DNA from: an uncultured Stenotrophomonas sp.
Lineage (GTDB): Bacteria; Pseudomonadota; Gammaproteobacteria; Xanthomonadales; Xanthomonadaceae
Direction of reading: 5' to 3'
NCBI RefSeq assembly: GCF_945952405.1
Contig: NZ_CAMFIA010000006.1
Coordinates: 62,001 to 126,000 of the forward strand
Length of the DNA stretch: 64,000 nucleotides
Shown here: positions 7,783 to 17,400 of the stretch, in pieces
How the letters are laid out: each line of letters starts with the position of its first letter
Position numbering within the stretch: the first letter of the stretch is position 1
Translations under genes and position numbers: made by a program
The notes under the pieces: generated by a model
What the model was told of the DNA's origin: nothing
What the model saw: the letters and a program-made list of their open reading frames with translations, nothing else
The model's database searches: none

Positions 7783-8712
7783 TCAGCGGGTATTTTCCCA
7801 CGGTGGCGTTGGAAGAAACGTGGTCACCAGGGCATCCACTGCCACGCGCACCTTGGGGGCCAGATCACGGGTGGCCGGCCACAGTGCGTGCAGCGGCCCG
7901 CTGGCAAGTGGCTCTGGAGTCAATACCGGAACCAGCGCTCCGCTGCGCAGCTCGTCCCCGACCAGCCAGGTGGTCGCCTCTGCCAGGCCAAGGCCGGCCA
8001 GCAGGGCTGTCCGCAACGCCTCACCATCGCTGATCCGGTGCCGCCCTTCGATGAGGTGCTTGACCGGCCGGCCGCACGCATCGGGCACCGTCCAGGGGAG
8101 GGCATGCCCTTGCCTGCCGAAGGTGATGCAGTCGTGAGCGGCAAGGTCGGCGAGACTGGCAGGCACGCCTCGTGCCGCCAGATAGGCCGGTGAGGCGCAG
8201 ATCACCGAATGCTGGCAGCCAAGGGCGCGCGCGGAGAGCGAGCTGCTGTCCGGCAAAGGCCCCAGCCGGATGGCCAGGTCGACGTTCTCTTCGAGCAGAT
8301 CCACTCTGCGATCGGTGAAGCTGACATCCAGTTGCAAGCGGGAATGGCGTTGTACCAGGTCGGCAAGCACCGGCATCACCCAGCGTTGCCCAAAGGCGAC
8401 CGGAAGACTGACCCGCAGCAGGCCGGACACCTCCTGGCGCCGTGCGGCCGCGTTGGACTCGGCTTCGTCCAGTTCCGCAAGGATGCGCTGGCACACCTGG
8501 TAGAACTCGGCACCTTCAACGGTGAGCGCCAATCTGCGCGTGGTCCGGTCCAGCAGGCGCGCGCCCAGGCGCTGTTCCAGGGTGGCCACGCTCTTGCCCA
8601 CCGCCGATTTGCTCAGGCCCATGCGCAGCCCGGCTGCGGTGAAGCTGCCGGCATCCACCGCCTGGACGAACACGCTGATGCCCTGCAGGCGGGCCGCGCT
8701 GTAGCTGGTCAT
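7783..8712 (-). CDS. LysR-family transcriptional regulator
   Basis: A 309-residue LTTR. Its winged HTH is at the N-terminus (GSFTAAGLRMGLSKSAVGKSVATLE), followed by a linker helix and a type 2 periplasmic-binding effector domain (LLRVSLPVAFGQRWVMPVL). It is divergent from the dehydrogenase at 8830, the classical arrangement for an LTTR and its target. The intergenic region has AGTCTA and TAGACT arms and two TTTCCCGG copies that could be parts of its operator. ATG 8712 was chosen because the HTH begins there. Confidence 0.9.
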   Translation of the reverse strand: MTSYSAARLQGISVFVQAVDAGSFTAAGLRMGLSKSAVGKSVATLEQRLGARLLDRTTRRLALTVEGAEFYQVCQRILAELDEAESNAAARRQEVSGLLRVSLPVAFGQRWVMPVLADLVQRHSRLQLDVSFTDRRVDLLEENVDLAIRLGPLPDSSSLSARALGCQHSVICASPAYLAARGVPASLADLAAHDCITFGRQGHALPWTVPDACGRPVKHLIEGRHRISDGEALRTALLAGLGLAEATTWLVGDELRSGALVPVLTPEPLASGPLHALWPATRDLAPKVRVAVDALVTTFLPTPPWENTR

Positions 8713-8829
8713 GGTGCTTCGATTGGAGAATTCAAGGAGACAGTCTAGCGATGATTTCCCGGAACTGCGTATGCACATTCGTCAATAGACTTTCCCGGCG
8801 CACTTTCGCGCGCCATCGAGCCGAACACC

Positions 8830-9867
8830 ATGCCTGCGTCGACCATGAATTCCTGGGAGCTGGATGCTCCCGGCCTGGCCCACCTGCACCCCGTGCAGCG
8901 CCTCATTCCCCGCCCGGGTCCGGGGCAGCTGCTGGTCAAGGTTGGGGCCGTTTCACTCAACTACCGCGATGCCCTGGTGATCAACGGTGGCCTGCTGCCG
9001 GGCGCCTTGCCGCGCCCCTTCGTGCCGGCTTCGGACATGGCGGGGGTGGTTGTCGAAACCGGACCGGGCGCGTGCCGCTTCGATGTCGGCCAGCGGGTGA
9101 TGGGCAACTTCTGGACGCAGTGGCTGGATGGCGCTCCTCCCCTCGAGATGCTGCAGCACGGGCTCTCGCTCGGCGGCCCGCTGCCGGGCATGCTGGCCGG
9201 ATATGTGGTGCTTGACGAAGACGTCGCCGTTGCCACGCCGCCCTCGTTGTCGGACGAACAGGCCTGCACGCTGCCGGTCGCGGCACTCACCGCCTGGTTT
9301 GCCCTGGTGGAGGCCGGGCAGGTGCGCGCCGGCCAGACGGTGCTTGTGCAGGGCACGGGGGGCGTCTCGTTGTTCGCGCTGCAGTTCGCGCAGGCGCTCG
9401 GGGCGCGGGTGATCGCAACCTCGCGCAGCGACAGCAAGCTCGCGCGCGTTGAGCAGTTGGGCGCATGGGCCACCATCAACACCGGGCAATACCCGGACTG
9501 GGGCGCGCGTGCGATGGAGTTGACCGCGGGGCAGGGTGTGGATCACGTGCTTGAACTGCTGGGCGGAGACAACCTCGCCCAGAGCGTGGCGGCACTCGCT
9601 GTCGGCGGGCACATTCTGCAGATCGGCTTCCTGCAGGAGACCGAGCTGCGCATGCCGGCTGTTCCGCTGATGCTGCGCCGCGCGACGCTGACCGGTGTTT
9701 CGGTGGGGCATCGCCGTGCCTTCGAGGCGATGAATGCCTTCATCCAGCGTGAACGCCTGCAGCCCGTCATCGACGCGGTGTTTCCATTTGCCGACGTGCC
9801 GGCCGCATTCGCAAGGCTGCAGCAGGGGCCGTTCGGCAAGGTGGTGGTGCAGGTGGACGCGTCCTGA
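8830..9867 (+). CDS. MDR-superfamily NAD(P)-dependent alcohol dehydrogenase/quinone reductase
   Basis: A 345-residue medium-chain dehydrogenase. The N-terminal GroES-like domain contains [14 protein letters not shown] and [15 protein letters not shown]. The nucleotide-binding Rossmann domain has [24 protein letters not shown]. The usual GHE zinc motif and the structural-zinc cysteine cluster are absent, so it is probably a zinc-independent member (zinc-binding dehydrogenase-like/quinone oxidoreductase group). It is likely controlled by the divergent LysR regulator. Substrate unknown. Confidence 0.88.
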   Translation: MPASTMNSWELDAPGLAHLHPVQRLIPRPGPGQLLVKVGAVSLNYRDALVINGGLLPGALPRPFVPASDMAGVVVETGPGACRFDVGQRVMGNFWTQWLDGAPPLEMLQHGLSLGGPLPGMLAGYVVLDEDVAVATPPSLSDEQACTLPVAALTAWFALVEAGQVRAGQTVLVQGTGGVSLFALQFAQALGARVIATSRSDSKLARVEQLGAWATINTGQYPDWGARAMELTAGQGVDHVLELLGGDNLAQSVAALAVGGHILQIGFLQETELRMPAVPLMLRRATLTGVSVGHRRAFEAMNAFIQRERLQPVIDAVFPFADVPAAFARLQQGPFGKVVVQVDAS

Positions 9868-9944
9868 GCTTGCCTGCCCGGCCGGCATCGGGGTGAAGCA
9901 CGCCCGCGCGGCCGGTACAACGACCGCGCGGACGCTGGGCCTGG

Positions 9945-10685
9945 TCAGCCCAGGTCACACCCTGCAGGCTGCGGCCAGGTGGTGGCCGGCAGCATGTTCT
10001 TCAGCGAGGCCGGTGCATTGATGGCGACGTAGCTGGCGCCCAGCAGCTCTTCCAGGTCGGCGATGGTCACCAGGTAATTGTCCAGGCTGCCGAGGTTGGC
10101 TTCGTTGGGGATGATCCAGCTGATGGCCTTGGCGGTGCCGGTGTTCGGGTCGCGGGTGATGATGGTCTTCCAGAAGAACTCGGGTGTCGGAATGCCGTGG
10201 CTGGCCAGGAAGTAGTCGTTCGAGGCGTCGCCGTAGACCACGCCACCGTAGACGTCGACCGGCGCGATGTCGCGGTAGCACTCGGCCACGTTCTCGGCCT
10301 TCACCCAGATGCCCTGGTTGAAGCTGGAGACCTGCGGCACGATGTTGGTCATGTAGTTGGCGCGGCGGATGTACGTCGCGTTGTAGTCCATGTGGTTGGA
10401 GGTCACCAGGTGGCCACGGTCATAGCCGGACTTGATGCTGGCGTAGGACGCGGTGCTGCTCTGGCCGAGGCAGCCGGCCGGCAGGTCCGGGTCCTTGTAG
10501 AAGCTGGACGGACGCGGCTCCGAACCGGTATCGGCGTTGAGCGTGTACTCGTAACGGGTCGTGCTGTGCAGGCTGCAGTCGTAGGTCAGCACGAAGCCGC
10601 CCTTGTTGAGGGTGACGACCTGGGCCTGGGCAGCACCGGCGAAGGCACTGAGAAGGAACGCGAAGAAGAAGCTTGCAAGGCGCAT
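9945..10685 (-). CDS. Secreted DNA/RNA non-specific endonuclease (NUC1/NucA family)
   Basis: A 246-residue protein with a signal peptide (FFFAFLLSAFAGAAQA). The ββα-metal nuclease signature is YDRGHLVTSNHMD, where the histidine is the general base. The magnesium-site asparagine follows in MTNIVPQVSSFNQG. Family knowledge: such enzymes degrade double- and single-stranded DNA and RNA; export suggests nutrient scavenging or self/foreign eDNA removal. It stands alone; the gene ends near a small inverted repeat (CTGGGC/GCCCAG) spanning its stop codon. Confidence 0.92.
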   Translation of the reverse strand: MRLASFFFAFLLSAFAGAAQAQVVTLNKGGFVLTYDCSLHSTTRYEYTLNADTGSEPRPSSFYKDPDLPAGCLGQSSTASYASIKSGYDRGHLVTSNHMDYNATYIRRANYMTNIVPQVSSFNQGIWVKAENVAECYRDIAPVDVYGGVVYGDASNDYFLASHGIPTPEFFWKTIITRDPNTGTAKAISWIIPNEANLGSLDNYLVTIADLEELLGASYVAINAPASLKNMLPATTWPQPAGCDLG

Positions 10686-10975
10686 GGCGGATCTCCAGCA
10701 GAAGATTCAGGGCGCAGCCGTCCGCCACGACCGCGCCGGAGCGGGGCGTGCGAAGACGTTGCGGAGAGGGGTGCTGCGGATTGCGGTGGGACGTGGCCGC
10801 GTGATCGGGGCCGTGCAGGCCCTGCGGTGTCGTTAGCGTCACAAGCTGTCGCTATTCGGTCAACGACGAAACGTCGAAGCTGTGACCGTCCGCAAGCACT
10901 GGAGATCTGTCAGATCACGCGGCGCGTGGCTGACACGCGCGCGTGCTAGGGCGCTGCAGGGAGTGCGCTCCTTTG
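10686..10975. other. Intergenic region with an imperfect inverted repeat
   Basis: No convincing gene on either strand. The notable structure is GTCACAAGCT followed by AACGACGAAACGTC and then AAGCTGTGAC (about 10840-10890), an imperfect inverted repeat that may be an operator for the endonuclease gene. Nothing else recognised. Confidence 0.4.
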
Positions 10976-11009
10976 CAGGGCGCGGCCCGCCGCAGCAGGC
11001 CGCGCCCTG
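10976..11009 (-). terminator. Strong 12-bp hairpin after the CXXCH protein gene
   Basis: CAGGGCGCGGCC (10976-10987) and GGCCGCGCCCTG (10998-11009) are perfect arms around a 10-nt loop, starting four bases past the stop of the 11014 gene. There is no T-tract, as is frequent in high-G+C genomes. Confidence 0.65.
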
Positions 11010-11013
11010 ATGT

Positions 11014-11403
11014 TCACTTGTACTGGTTGTGGCAGGAGCCGCAGCGCAGGGACATCTGCTTCTTGGTCATCTGCGTGCCTGCAATCGGCTCGATGCCGGT
11101 GGTCAGGAACGGATCGGCGGCCAGGCCCTTCTCGGCGGAGCCGTCCGGCCAGATGAAGGTGATGGTCTCGCCGCGCTTCACCGAAGCAAGGCCATGCGAC
11201 AGGCGATAGGCACCGACCATCTGGAACATGGCGGCCTGGCGGATCCCGAGGTCGGCGCCGATGCTGGCATCAACCACGTTGGACAGGTCCTTGTAGATAC
11301 GATCAGCGGCGTTGATCACCTTGCCCATGCCCTTGGCGGCCATGACGGTCACCGGAACCATCAGCGCGACCAGCAACCACTTTCTTGCAACAGATACGTT
11401 CAC
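11014..11403 (-). CDS. Secreted protein with a C-terminal CXXCH haem motif
   Basis: A 129-residue protein with a signal peptide (WLLVALMVPVTVMAAKG). The body resembles no family I can name. It ends RCGSCHNQYK, a CXXCH c-type haem-attachment motif only four residues from the C-terminus. The start is GTG 11403, inside a GTGA overlap with the upstream lipoprotein gene and preceded by AAGGAAG. Covalent haem is plausible but the usual c-type fold around the motif is absent, so it may instead be a bare haem or metal site. The coupling indicates it works with the lipoprotein. Confidence 0.75.
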   Translation of the reverse strand: MNVSVARKWLLVALMVPVTVMAAKGMGKVINAADRIYKDLSNVVDASIGADLGIRQAAMFQMVGAYRLSHGLASVKRGETITFIWPDGSAEKGLAADPFLTTGIEPIAGTQMTKKQMSLRCGSCHNQYK

Positions 11404-12326
11404 TTCATCTTCCTTGACATTGCGATGATCGTAGAGGCGCGGCTGCGCGCCTCGCTCATTTCTTCGTGGGTGAGTACGCCGTTGGCGTAGGTGTCCTCGA
11501 CCGATCCATAGCCGCACATGCCGGCCTGGCCGCACATGCGGTTCAGCAGCGCGGAGTCGGCACCACAGGGCACGCCTTTCTGGCAACCGGCAAGGATCCA
11601 GGCGACTTCATCCACCTGCGTGCCGACCTTGAATGGCTGCATCTGCCGGGTGCGGCTGGCGGCGGTGTCACCCATCAGGCCGGCGAGGGCGACGTAGGCT
11701 TCGCCGTCGTCCTGCATCAGCACCGCGTCGACCAAGGTGCGGTGATCCTCGACGGAGAAGTTCCTGTCGGGCAGCACAAGCGCTCCCGAAAGCACGGTCT
11801 TTTCGATCTGGGCCACCAGACTGCCCTGTTCGGCGGCAAGATCGCGGTAGTGACGCTGCCTTGCGATGGCTTCGGGGGCGGTGAGGGCGACGCCGTCACA
11901 GCGCTGCTTCAGCCATCCGCTGCTGCGCGCGAGCGCACTGAGGCGTTCGCGCGGAATCTCCGCGGCGCTGAGCAGCGTGGCGTCGATCGCGCCGCTGCAT
12001 TCGCTGTAGACCCGGCTCAGGGCCAGGCTGGCGCTGCCATCGCCGCTGCTGGACAGGTATTCGAGATCCGCGATGAGCGGGCGAAGTCGATCGGTGTGGT
12101 TGTAGCGATCAAGCGCGGAATTGCCGGTGGCGGGTAACGGAGCACCCTGCCGGATCGCGGCGGCGGACAGGGGTTCCGATGCCGCATCGGTGATTGAGGG
12201 AGAGGGCGCGGGAAGCCGGTCGGCTTCAGATCCACAGGCGCCCAGCGAAAGCGCGAGCGCGATGGCGAGAATGGCCGACGCAGCGGGGAGGGCGCGGCCG
12301 GGTAGTGACGGGTTTCCGGATTGCAC
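11400..12326 (-). CDS. Putative lipoprotein of unknown function
   Basis: About 308 residues with a lipoprotein signal (ILAIALALSLGACGS; lipobox cysteine near residue 30). The mature part is helical, contains several cysteines (GCQKGVPCG, RMCGQAGMCGYG) and has no recognised domain. The start is uncertain: no ATG lies close to the signal. GTG 12326 has AAAGGAA just upstream and gives a normal-length signal, whereas the open frame continues to 12443. The cysteine-rich C-terminus beside a CXXCH-protein gene suggests a shared redox or envelope function, which is inference. Confidence 0.7.
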   Translation of the reverse strand: MQSGNPSLPGRALPAASAILAIALALSLGACGSEADRLPAPSPSITDAASEPLSAAAIRQGAPLPATGNSALDRYNHTDRLRPLIADLEYLSSSGDGSASLALSRVYSECSGAIDATLLSAAEIPRERLSALARSSGWLKQRCDGVALTAPEAIARQRHYRDLAAEQGSLVAQIEKTVLSGALVLPDRNFSVEDHRTLVDAVLMQDDGEAYVALAGLMGDTAASRTRQMQPFKVGTQVDEVAWILAGCQKGVPCGADSALLNRMCGQAGMCGYGSVEDTYANGVLTHEEMSEARSRASTIIAMSRKMK

Positions 12327-12663
12327 GGGTTCCTTTGGCTCCAATGTCCATGAAAGCGCAGGTGGCCGCGGGGTCGCGACTACGCTGAAAAGAGGGGGGA
12401 TGAGGCACCCGGGCCAGGAGTGGGCGCGGGCGCAGCGCTGCACATGGCAGGCAGTGAACGAGCGGGTGTTCTACATCGGGCAGCACTCTGGAGCGAGTCC
12501 GCTGGCGATGGCTGGGACGTTCTTGACGTTGCTGAATGATAGCACGTCGCATTCGCATTGAGGGCGGACCCTTGCCCGGCGATGCTGCGTCGCAAGGTGT
12601 CAGCCACCATTCGCACTGGTACGGTCCAGCCCGTTGCACCACCAACGACGGGGAGAGACGACG
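12327..12663. other. Divergent intergenic region, no gene recognised
   Basis: Separates the lipoprotein gene (minus) from the S15-type hydrolase gene (plus). It contains an A/T-richer core around 12530-12550 (TGAATGATAGCACG) that could hold promoters. No repeat or RNA structure stands out. Confidence 0.4.
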
Positions 12664-14238
12664 ATGCGCAAGGTACTGCTGCTGTTGATCCTGCTGACCG
12701 GGCTGGCGCCCACCGCCTGGGCGGCCACGGTCAAGACCACCCATCGCACCATTCCCAGTTGGGACGGCACGCCGCTTGGAGCCTTTGTCATCGAGCCGCA
12801 GGATGCCGGCAGTGGGCGTTACCCGCTGCTGGTGATGCCCAGCAGCTGGGCAGTGCCGAGCGTGGAGTACGTGGGAGTGGCACAGGCGCTGGCGCGCCGT
12901 GGCTATGTGGTGATCAGCTACAGCTCGCGCGGGTTCTGGGAATCCGGCGGCAGCATCGACATCGCCGGCCCGGCCACGGTCGAGGATGTCAGTGCATTGA
13001 TTGACTGGGCGCTGGACAATACCCGTGCCGATCCGGCCCGGATCGGCGTCTCCGGCATTTCCTACGGCGCAGGCACCAGCCTGCTGGCGGCGGCACGCGA
13101 CCCGCGCATCAAGGCCGTGGCCGCGCTCAGCGGCTGGGCCGACCTGCAGGCCTCGCTGTACAGCAACGAGACCCCGAGCGCGCAGGGCATCGCCCTGCTG
13201 GTGGCGGCCGGCCTTGCCACCGGGCGCCCCGGCGCGGAACTGGCCACGATCAATCGCAATGTGCTGCTCGGCAACTACCAGGGTGCGGTGGACTCGCTGC
13301 TTCCGGTCGCGGCGCAGCGCAGCCCGGCGGCCAGCCTCGATGAGATCAACGCCAACCGGCCCGCCGTGTTCCTGGCCAACGCCTTCAACGACAGCCTGTT
13401 CCCGCCGGGCCAGCTGGTGGACTTCTTCAACCGCCTGAAAGGTCCCAAGCAGCTGCAGCTGCGCCACGGTGACCATGCGCTCAACGAAGCCTTCGGTGCA
13501 CTGGGCATTCCCAACGAGGTCTACGACCAGGTGGGCGCGTGGTTCGATCACTACCTGAAGGGCGCGAGCAACGGCATTGCAGGCCAGCCGGCGGTGCAGC
13601 TGAAATCGCAGAAGGGCAACTGGAGCCGCTACGCGGACTGGCAGGCGACCAACGCCGGTGCGGTCAGCTATGGATTGACCGCACCGGGTGGACTGCTGTT
13701 GCCGACCGGCGGCCTGGCCGAGAACGGTGGCACCACCGGCTGGAACTACCGGATCGGCAGCGGCCTGCTGACCGCCGCCAACTCCGGTGTGGCGATGGCA
13801 TCCGGTGCGCTGCAGATGATCAACCTGCCGCCGGGCGCCTATGTGCCGTTCATCGGCCGCAACGCTGCCGGTGTCTGGCAGGGCCCGGTCTACTGGAGCG
13901 CACGGCGGCTGGATGGCGCACCCGAAGTGCGGGTGACGGTGACGCCGAGCCGCGCCAACACCACGCTGTATGCCTACCTGTATGCCGAGGATGTGCTGGG
14001 CAACGGACAGCTGATCAGCCACAAGCCGTACACGCTGCGGGGGGCTACGCCGGGTCAGCCGAAGACCCTCGACCTGCGGCTGGAGGCCAGCAGCTGGAAC
14101 CTTCCGGCCGGCAGTCGCCTGACCCTGGTCGTGGATACGGTGGACCTGCGCTATGCGGGCATCAGCCAGCTCGGTGGCGCGGTGACGTTCAGTTCGCCGG
14201 CCGGCGCGCCGTCGGTGCTGAAGGTTCCGCTGCATTGA
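12664..14238 (+). CDS. Secreted CocE/NonD-family (S15-type) hydrolase
   Basis: A 524-residue protein with a signal peptide (VLLLLILLTGLAPTAWAA). The alpha/beta-hydrolase core has the oxyanion/N-terminal segment VISYSSRGFWESGG, nucleophile elbow GVSGISYGAGTSLL (serine in GISYG), catalytic aspartate near FNDSLFPPG, and histidine in LRHGDHALNEA. The C-terminal half (from about residue 320) is the jelly-roll domain of X-Pro dipeptidyl-peptidase/CocE proteins (ending RLTLVVDTVDLRYAG). Family knowledge: members hydrolyse esters or N-terminal Xaa-Pro peptides. ATG 12664 follows GGGGAGAGACG. It is the last core-type gene before the composition changes at the accessory island. Confidence 0.9.
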   Translation: MRKVLLLLILLTGLAPTAWAATVKTTHRTIPSWDGTPLGAFVIEPQDAGSGRYPLLVMPSSWAVPSVEYVGVAQALARRGYVVISYSSRGFWESGGSIDIAGPATVEDVSALIDWALDNTRADPARIGVSGISYGAGTSLLAAARDPRIKAVAALSGWADLQASLYSNETPSAQGIALLVAAGLATGRPGAELATINRNVLLGNYQGAVDSLLPVAAQRSPAASLDEINANRPAVFLANAFNDSLFPPGQLVDFFNRLKGPKQLQLRHGDHALNEAFGALGIPNEVYDQVGAWFDHYLKGASNGIAGQPAVQLKSQKGNWSRYADWQATNAGAVSYGLTAPGGLLLPTGGLAENGGTTGWNYRIGSGLLTAANSGVAMASGALQMINLPPGAYVPFIGRNAAGVWQGPVYWSARRLDGAPEVRVTVTPSRANTTLYAYLYAEDVLGNGQLISHKPYTLRGATPGQPKTLDLRLEASSWNLPAGSRLTLVVDTVDLRYAGISQLGGAVTFSSPAGAPSVLKVPLH

Positions 14239-14252
14239 AGCCGCTGGGTGTG

Positions 14253-14281
14253 CCGTCGATCGCAGCCATGTCGATCGACGG
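14253..14281. terminator. 10-bp hairpin at the left edge of the accessory island
   Basis: CCGTCGATCG (14253-14262) and CGATCGACGG (14272-14281) are perfect arms with a 9-nt loop, 15 bp after the hydrolase stop. No T-run. It may terminate the hydrolase transcript or be a REP-like palindrome; only one copy was noticed. Confidence 0.5.
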
Positions 14282-14372
14282 CCGCGCACAGGTGGAATGC
14301 CCAGCGATGCCTACGGGTCGGCCACTCCGGTAAGTCCACGCTGGCGGTGCGGCCGCGCTCGACTGGCAGTAG

Positions 14373-14403
14373 ATAGCCTGATCAGGTACTAATATGGGGC
14401 TAT
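14373..14403 (+). promoter_or_regulatory. Putative promoter/operator upstream of the NTPase gene
   Basis: ATAGCC (14373) and GGCTAT (14398) form inverted arms. They enclose the perfect palindrome CCTGATCAGG (14377-14386) and a good -10 hexamer TAATAT (14390-14395). The region is A/T-rich relative to its surroundings and is the only plausible promoter for the downstream gene. No convincing -35 hexamer. Confidence 0.4.
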
Positions 14404-14427
14404 CAATCGAGGCCAGGGGGGCATTCG

Positions 14428-14496
14428 ATGGCTGGAAACCGTGTTGACCAAGGATTGGGGCCGTGTGCCAGCCCGATTGCCGGATGGACTCCGTGA
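14428..14496 (+). CDS. Possible 22-residue leader peptide overlapping the NTPase gene start
   Basis: ATG 14428 has AGGGGGG five bases upstream. Its frame stops with a TGA at 14494-14496 that overlaps an in-frame GTG (14493) of the large downstream gene as GTGA. This could be a coupled leader ORF or chance. Weak. Confidence 0.25.
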   Translation: MAGNRVDQGLGPCASPIAGWTP

Positions 14497-17400
14497 GCGC
14501 GGCGTCCGATGCAGTCGCCGTCCTGCTTGGCATTTATTCCCAGACGCACCCCCGTCGAGCGAACGGCGGCCTCTATGCGATGGCGGGCTTCGCATTTCAG
14601 GCAGAGGTGGCCATCTCGCGGGCAGTGTCCTGCCTGGTCGCTTCAGAAGATTTTGCCGAATCTGGCAGGGTCTTCGTTGAAGCGCTTTCGGATGTGGCCG
14701 AGCAGGACCGCGATGGTTCGCTGGTTCTGCTGCAAGTCAAGCGCACCCTGACCAGTGCTGCACTGGACAGCGCAGCTGACGAAATCGCTGCAATCGAAGG
14801 GGTGGACGCGGCGCAACCTCAACCGCTGAAACCTCATTACGGCGTGGTGTGCCAGTACCACGAGATCGCGCTCGACTGGAGGCGATTGCCTTCGGCCTCG
14901 CCTCATTCAACGCTGCTGAAACAGCTGCAGGCGGAAGGGCGACTTCGCTCGCCCCAGCAAGCCCCCAATCCACGATGGCAGATCCTTTCCACGATCTGGA
15001 ACAGCCATTCCGACCCATTCGGATACCTGCGATTCGCGCTGGACCGAATCATGCAACGGCAGGTTGTGGCGGGAGACGCAGCTGCCTGCTGGGAAGTGCT
15101 CGCCGAACGTTACCAACAGGGTCGGATCCATGTTCCCCGGTACGGCCAGCGACTGGACATTGCCGATGTATGCGTGACGGATCAGGTTGCGCGGCATCTG
15201 GAAGTCGGCAGGCGCATTACCTGGGATCGCTGGCGTCGCGGGCAGTACATGCCGCGCCCAGAACTGGTCAGTGATGCGGTGAGCGAGGCTCTGGCGCTGC
15301 ATGCGCAAGGAATGCACGCCGAGGCGGCGGAGCTGAGTGTGTACTGGTTGGCCGGCCGCTCAGGGGCGGGAAAAAGCGTCATTCTGCTCAACGTCGTAAG
15401 TGAGCTGGTGATGTCCGGGTACGGCGTGCTGTGGCTCAAGCCGGAAGAACTGGAACCTGCCCTGATCCAGATCGCGCGGGGTGATGCGTCTGCTGCGCCC
15501 GACTTTCTTGCGGTGGACGATGTTTTCGACCCGGATGCGCAGGACAAGATTGATCTTGCCCGCATCAGCAACCTGATTGATGAACAGGGGTTGCGTCGTT
15601 GGCCCGTCCTGCTGACGTGCGGCCCGACGGAGTTTGCGGACGACTTCAACGAGCAGAGCAGGCTCCAGGGCTTCTCCATGCAGAAGCGTGAAGTGCCGCT
15701 GCTGGATCGCACTGATACAGAGACGTTCATGCAGTGGGCTGCATTGCGCATCGGCGCTGATGGACCGGCTGTCGCAGCGGGTCGCTGGTCTGGTATGGCA
15801 CTGTCTCAAAGTGCAAAAGGGCAGGGCTTGTTCGTGTCGGTCGCGACCGAGCTTGCCAACGGCGACATGTCACAGTTTGGACAACGGTTCGCGATCCGGC
15901 TTAAGCGCCATGGCAGCGATTTCGTTCGGCGCATGCGCCAATGCCTGGCTGTCAATCGGCTCTACATGAGAGCACCAGCCGCATGGCTGGGTTCAGAAGA
16001 TCGGGAGCATCTGGAAGACATCAATTCCGACGGTGACTTTGTATTGGATGCGGGCGATGCCGGACAGGACTGGTTGCGCTTGACGCATCCCCATCTGAGC
16101 GACGCGATCTACCCCCATCTACTGCAGACCGCAAAGGCGCGCTTGTTCGCAGAGGACCTTGGGGACGCGTTCCAGCGTGCTCTGCGTGAGGGCCATGATG
16201 CGCTGGCTCAGCGGCTGCTGATTACCTTCTCCAACGATGGAGGCCAGGCCAGGGCCGAGCGCATGCGGGCGGTCGACGACAAGTACCTCGCGCAGCTCTG
16301 TGTCCGAGCCTGGCAGGCATGCCCGGACGGCATTGACGTGGGAACCCGGGCAAGCATGCGCGTGAGTTTGGTGTGCTGGCCGGCGGCCCGCTCATGCCTG
16401 GGCACTTCGATCGACGGACTGATTGTGGAGGCCTTGCAGGACATTGACTGCGCAGAGGGGCAGACCCACGCGCTGGACAAGTGGCCCCTCTGGTGGCGGC
16501 GTCTTTGGAGGTGTTCGCCAGGGCATGCGCTGCTTGTGAACTGGGTGGTGCAACGTCTGGCCGCCAGTGCTCGCTTGGCGAGTGCCAGCTGGTCTCACGT
16601 ATGGGAGGATGCTTGGCACTACGCCGAGGGCGGGCAGCGCGACGCACTGGAAGCGAGCGCATTCGAGTGGCTCAGCGCACAAGGCCATAGAGCTGACTGG
16701 CACTTTGTCTGGAAGACGCTGCGCCATGCTCCCAGAGCTGACCAGCGGCCGTTTGTGAACCTGCTGTCGCATGCTTTGCCGCATGAGCGTGGCAGTCATT
16801 GGGCCTATGCGTGGCAGGAGGCTCTTCTCACGCCACCAGATGGGTACAACGTGAGTGGTCTTGTCGCGCAAGGCTGCGAATGGCTGACCAGAGGTGCCAG
16901 GGAGGATCAGTGGGCACATGTATGGCAGTTGCTGCTTGCTCAGACCGACGCGCTGCCACAGGCCTGGAGTGAGCAACGACTGATCGCGCTTGGCTGCGAT
17001 TGGCTCGCCGGACGTGAGGACAGGGCTCCGTGGAAATACATGTGGGAAATTCTGCTGGCTCGAGGGCATGCCTTGCCGGAGGGATGGAGCAAGCAGCGTC
17101 TGCTCAGGCTCGGCTGTGACTGGCTTTCCGGACGTGAAGGCCGGGAGCAGTGGAAGTATGTATGGGAGCTATTGCTTGTTGACGCCGGAATGCTACCGCA
17201 CGATTGGAGCGAGACGCGTCTGCTTTCGCTGGGTTGTGAATGGCTGATAGGGAGAGAGGAAGAAATTCAATGGGCGTCTGTGTGGCAGATTCTGATGACT
17301 CGCCTGGACGCACTGCCTGAAGACTGGAGTGAGCAACGCTTGGTCGAGGTTGGCGCGGCGTGGCTGGCTGCTCGAGAAGAGCAGGACGGGTGGTCGTACA

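Noticed and set aside
14253..14281. Stenotrophomonas SMAG/REP element
   Set aside because: Hairpin is REP-like, but the typical GTAG-type start is missing and no second copy was seen.
12226..14289. Long minus-strand open frame of 687 codons opposite the S15-type hydrolase gene
   Set aside because: Antisense shadow of a G+C-rich gene; His/Arg/Gly-rich composition with no domain.
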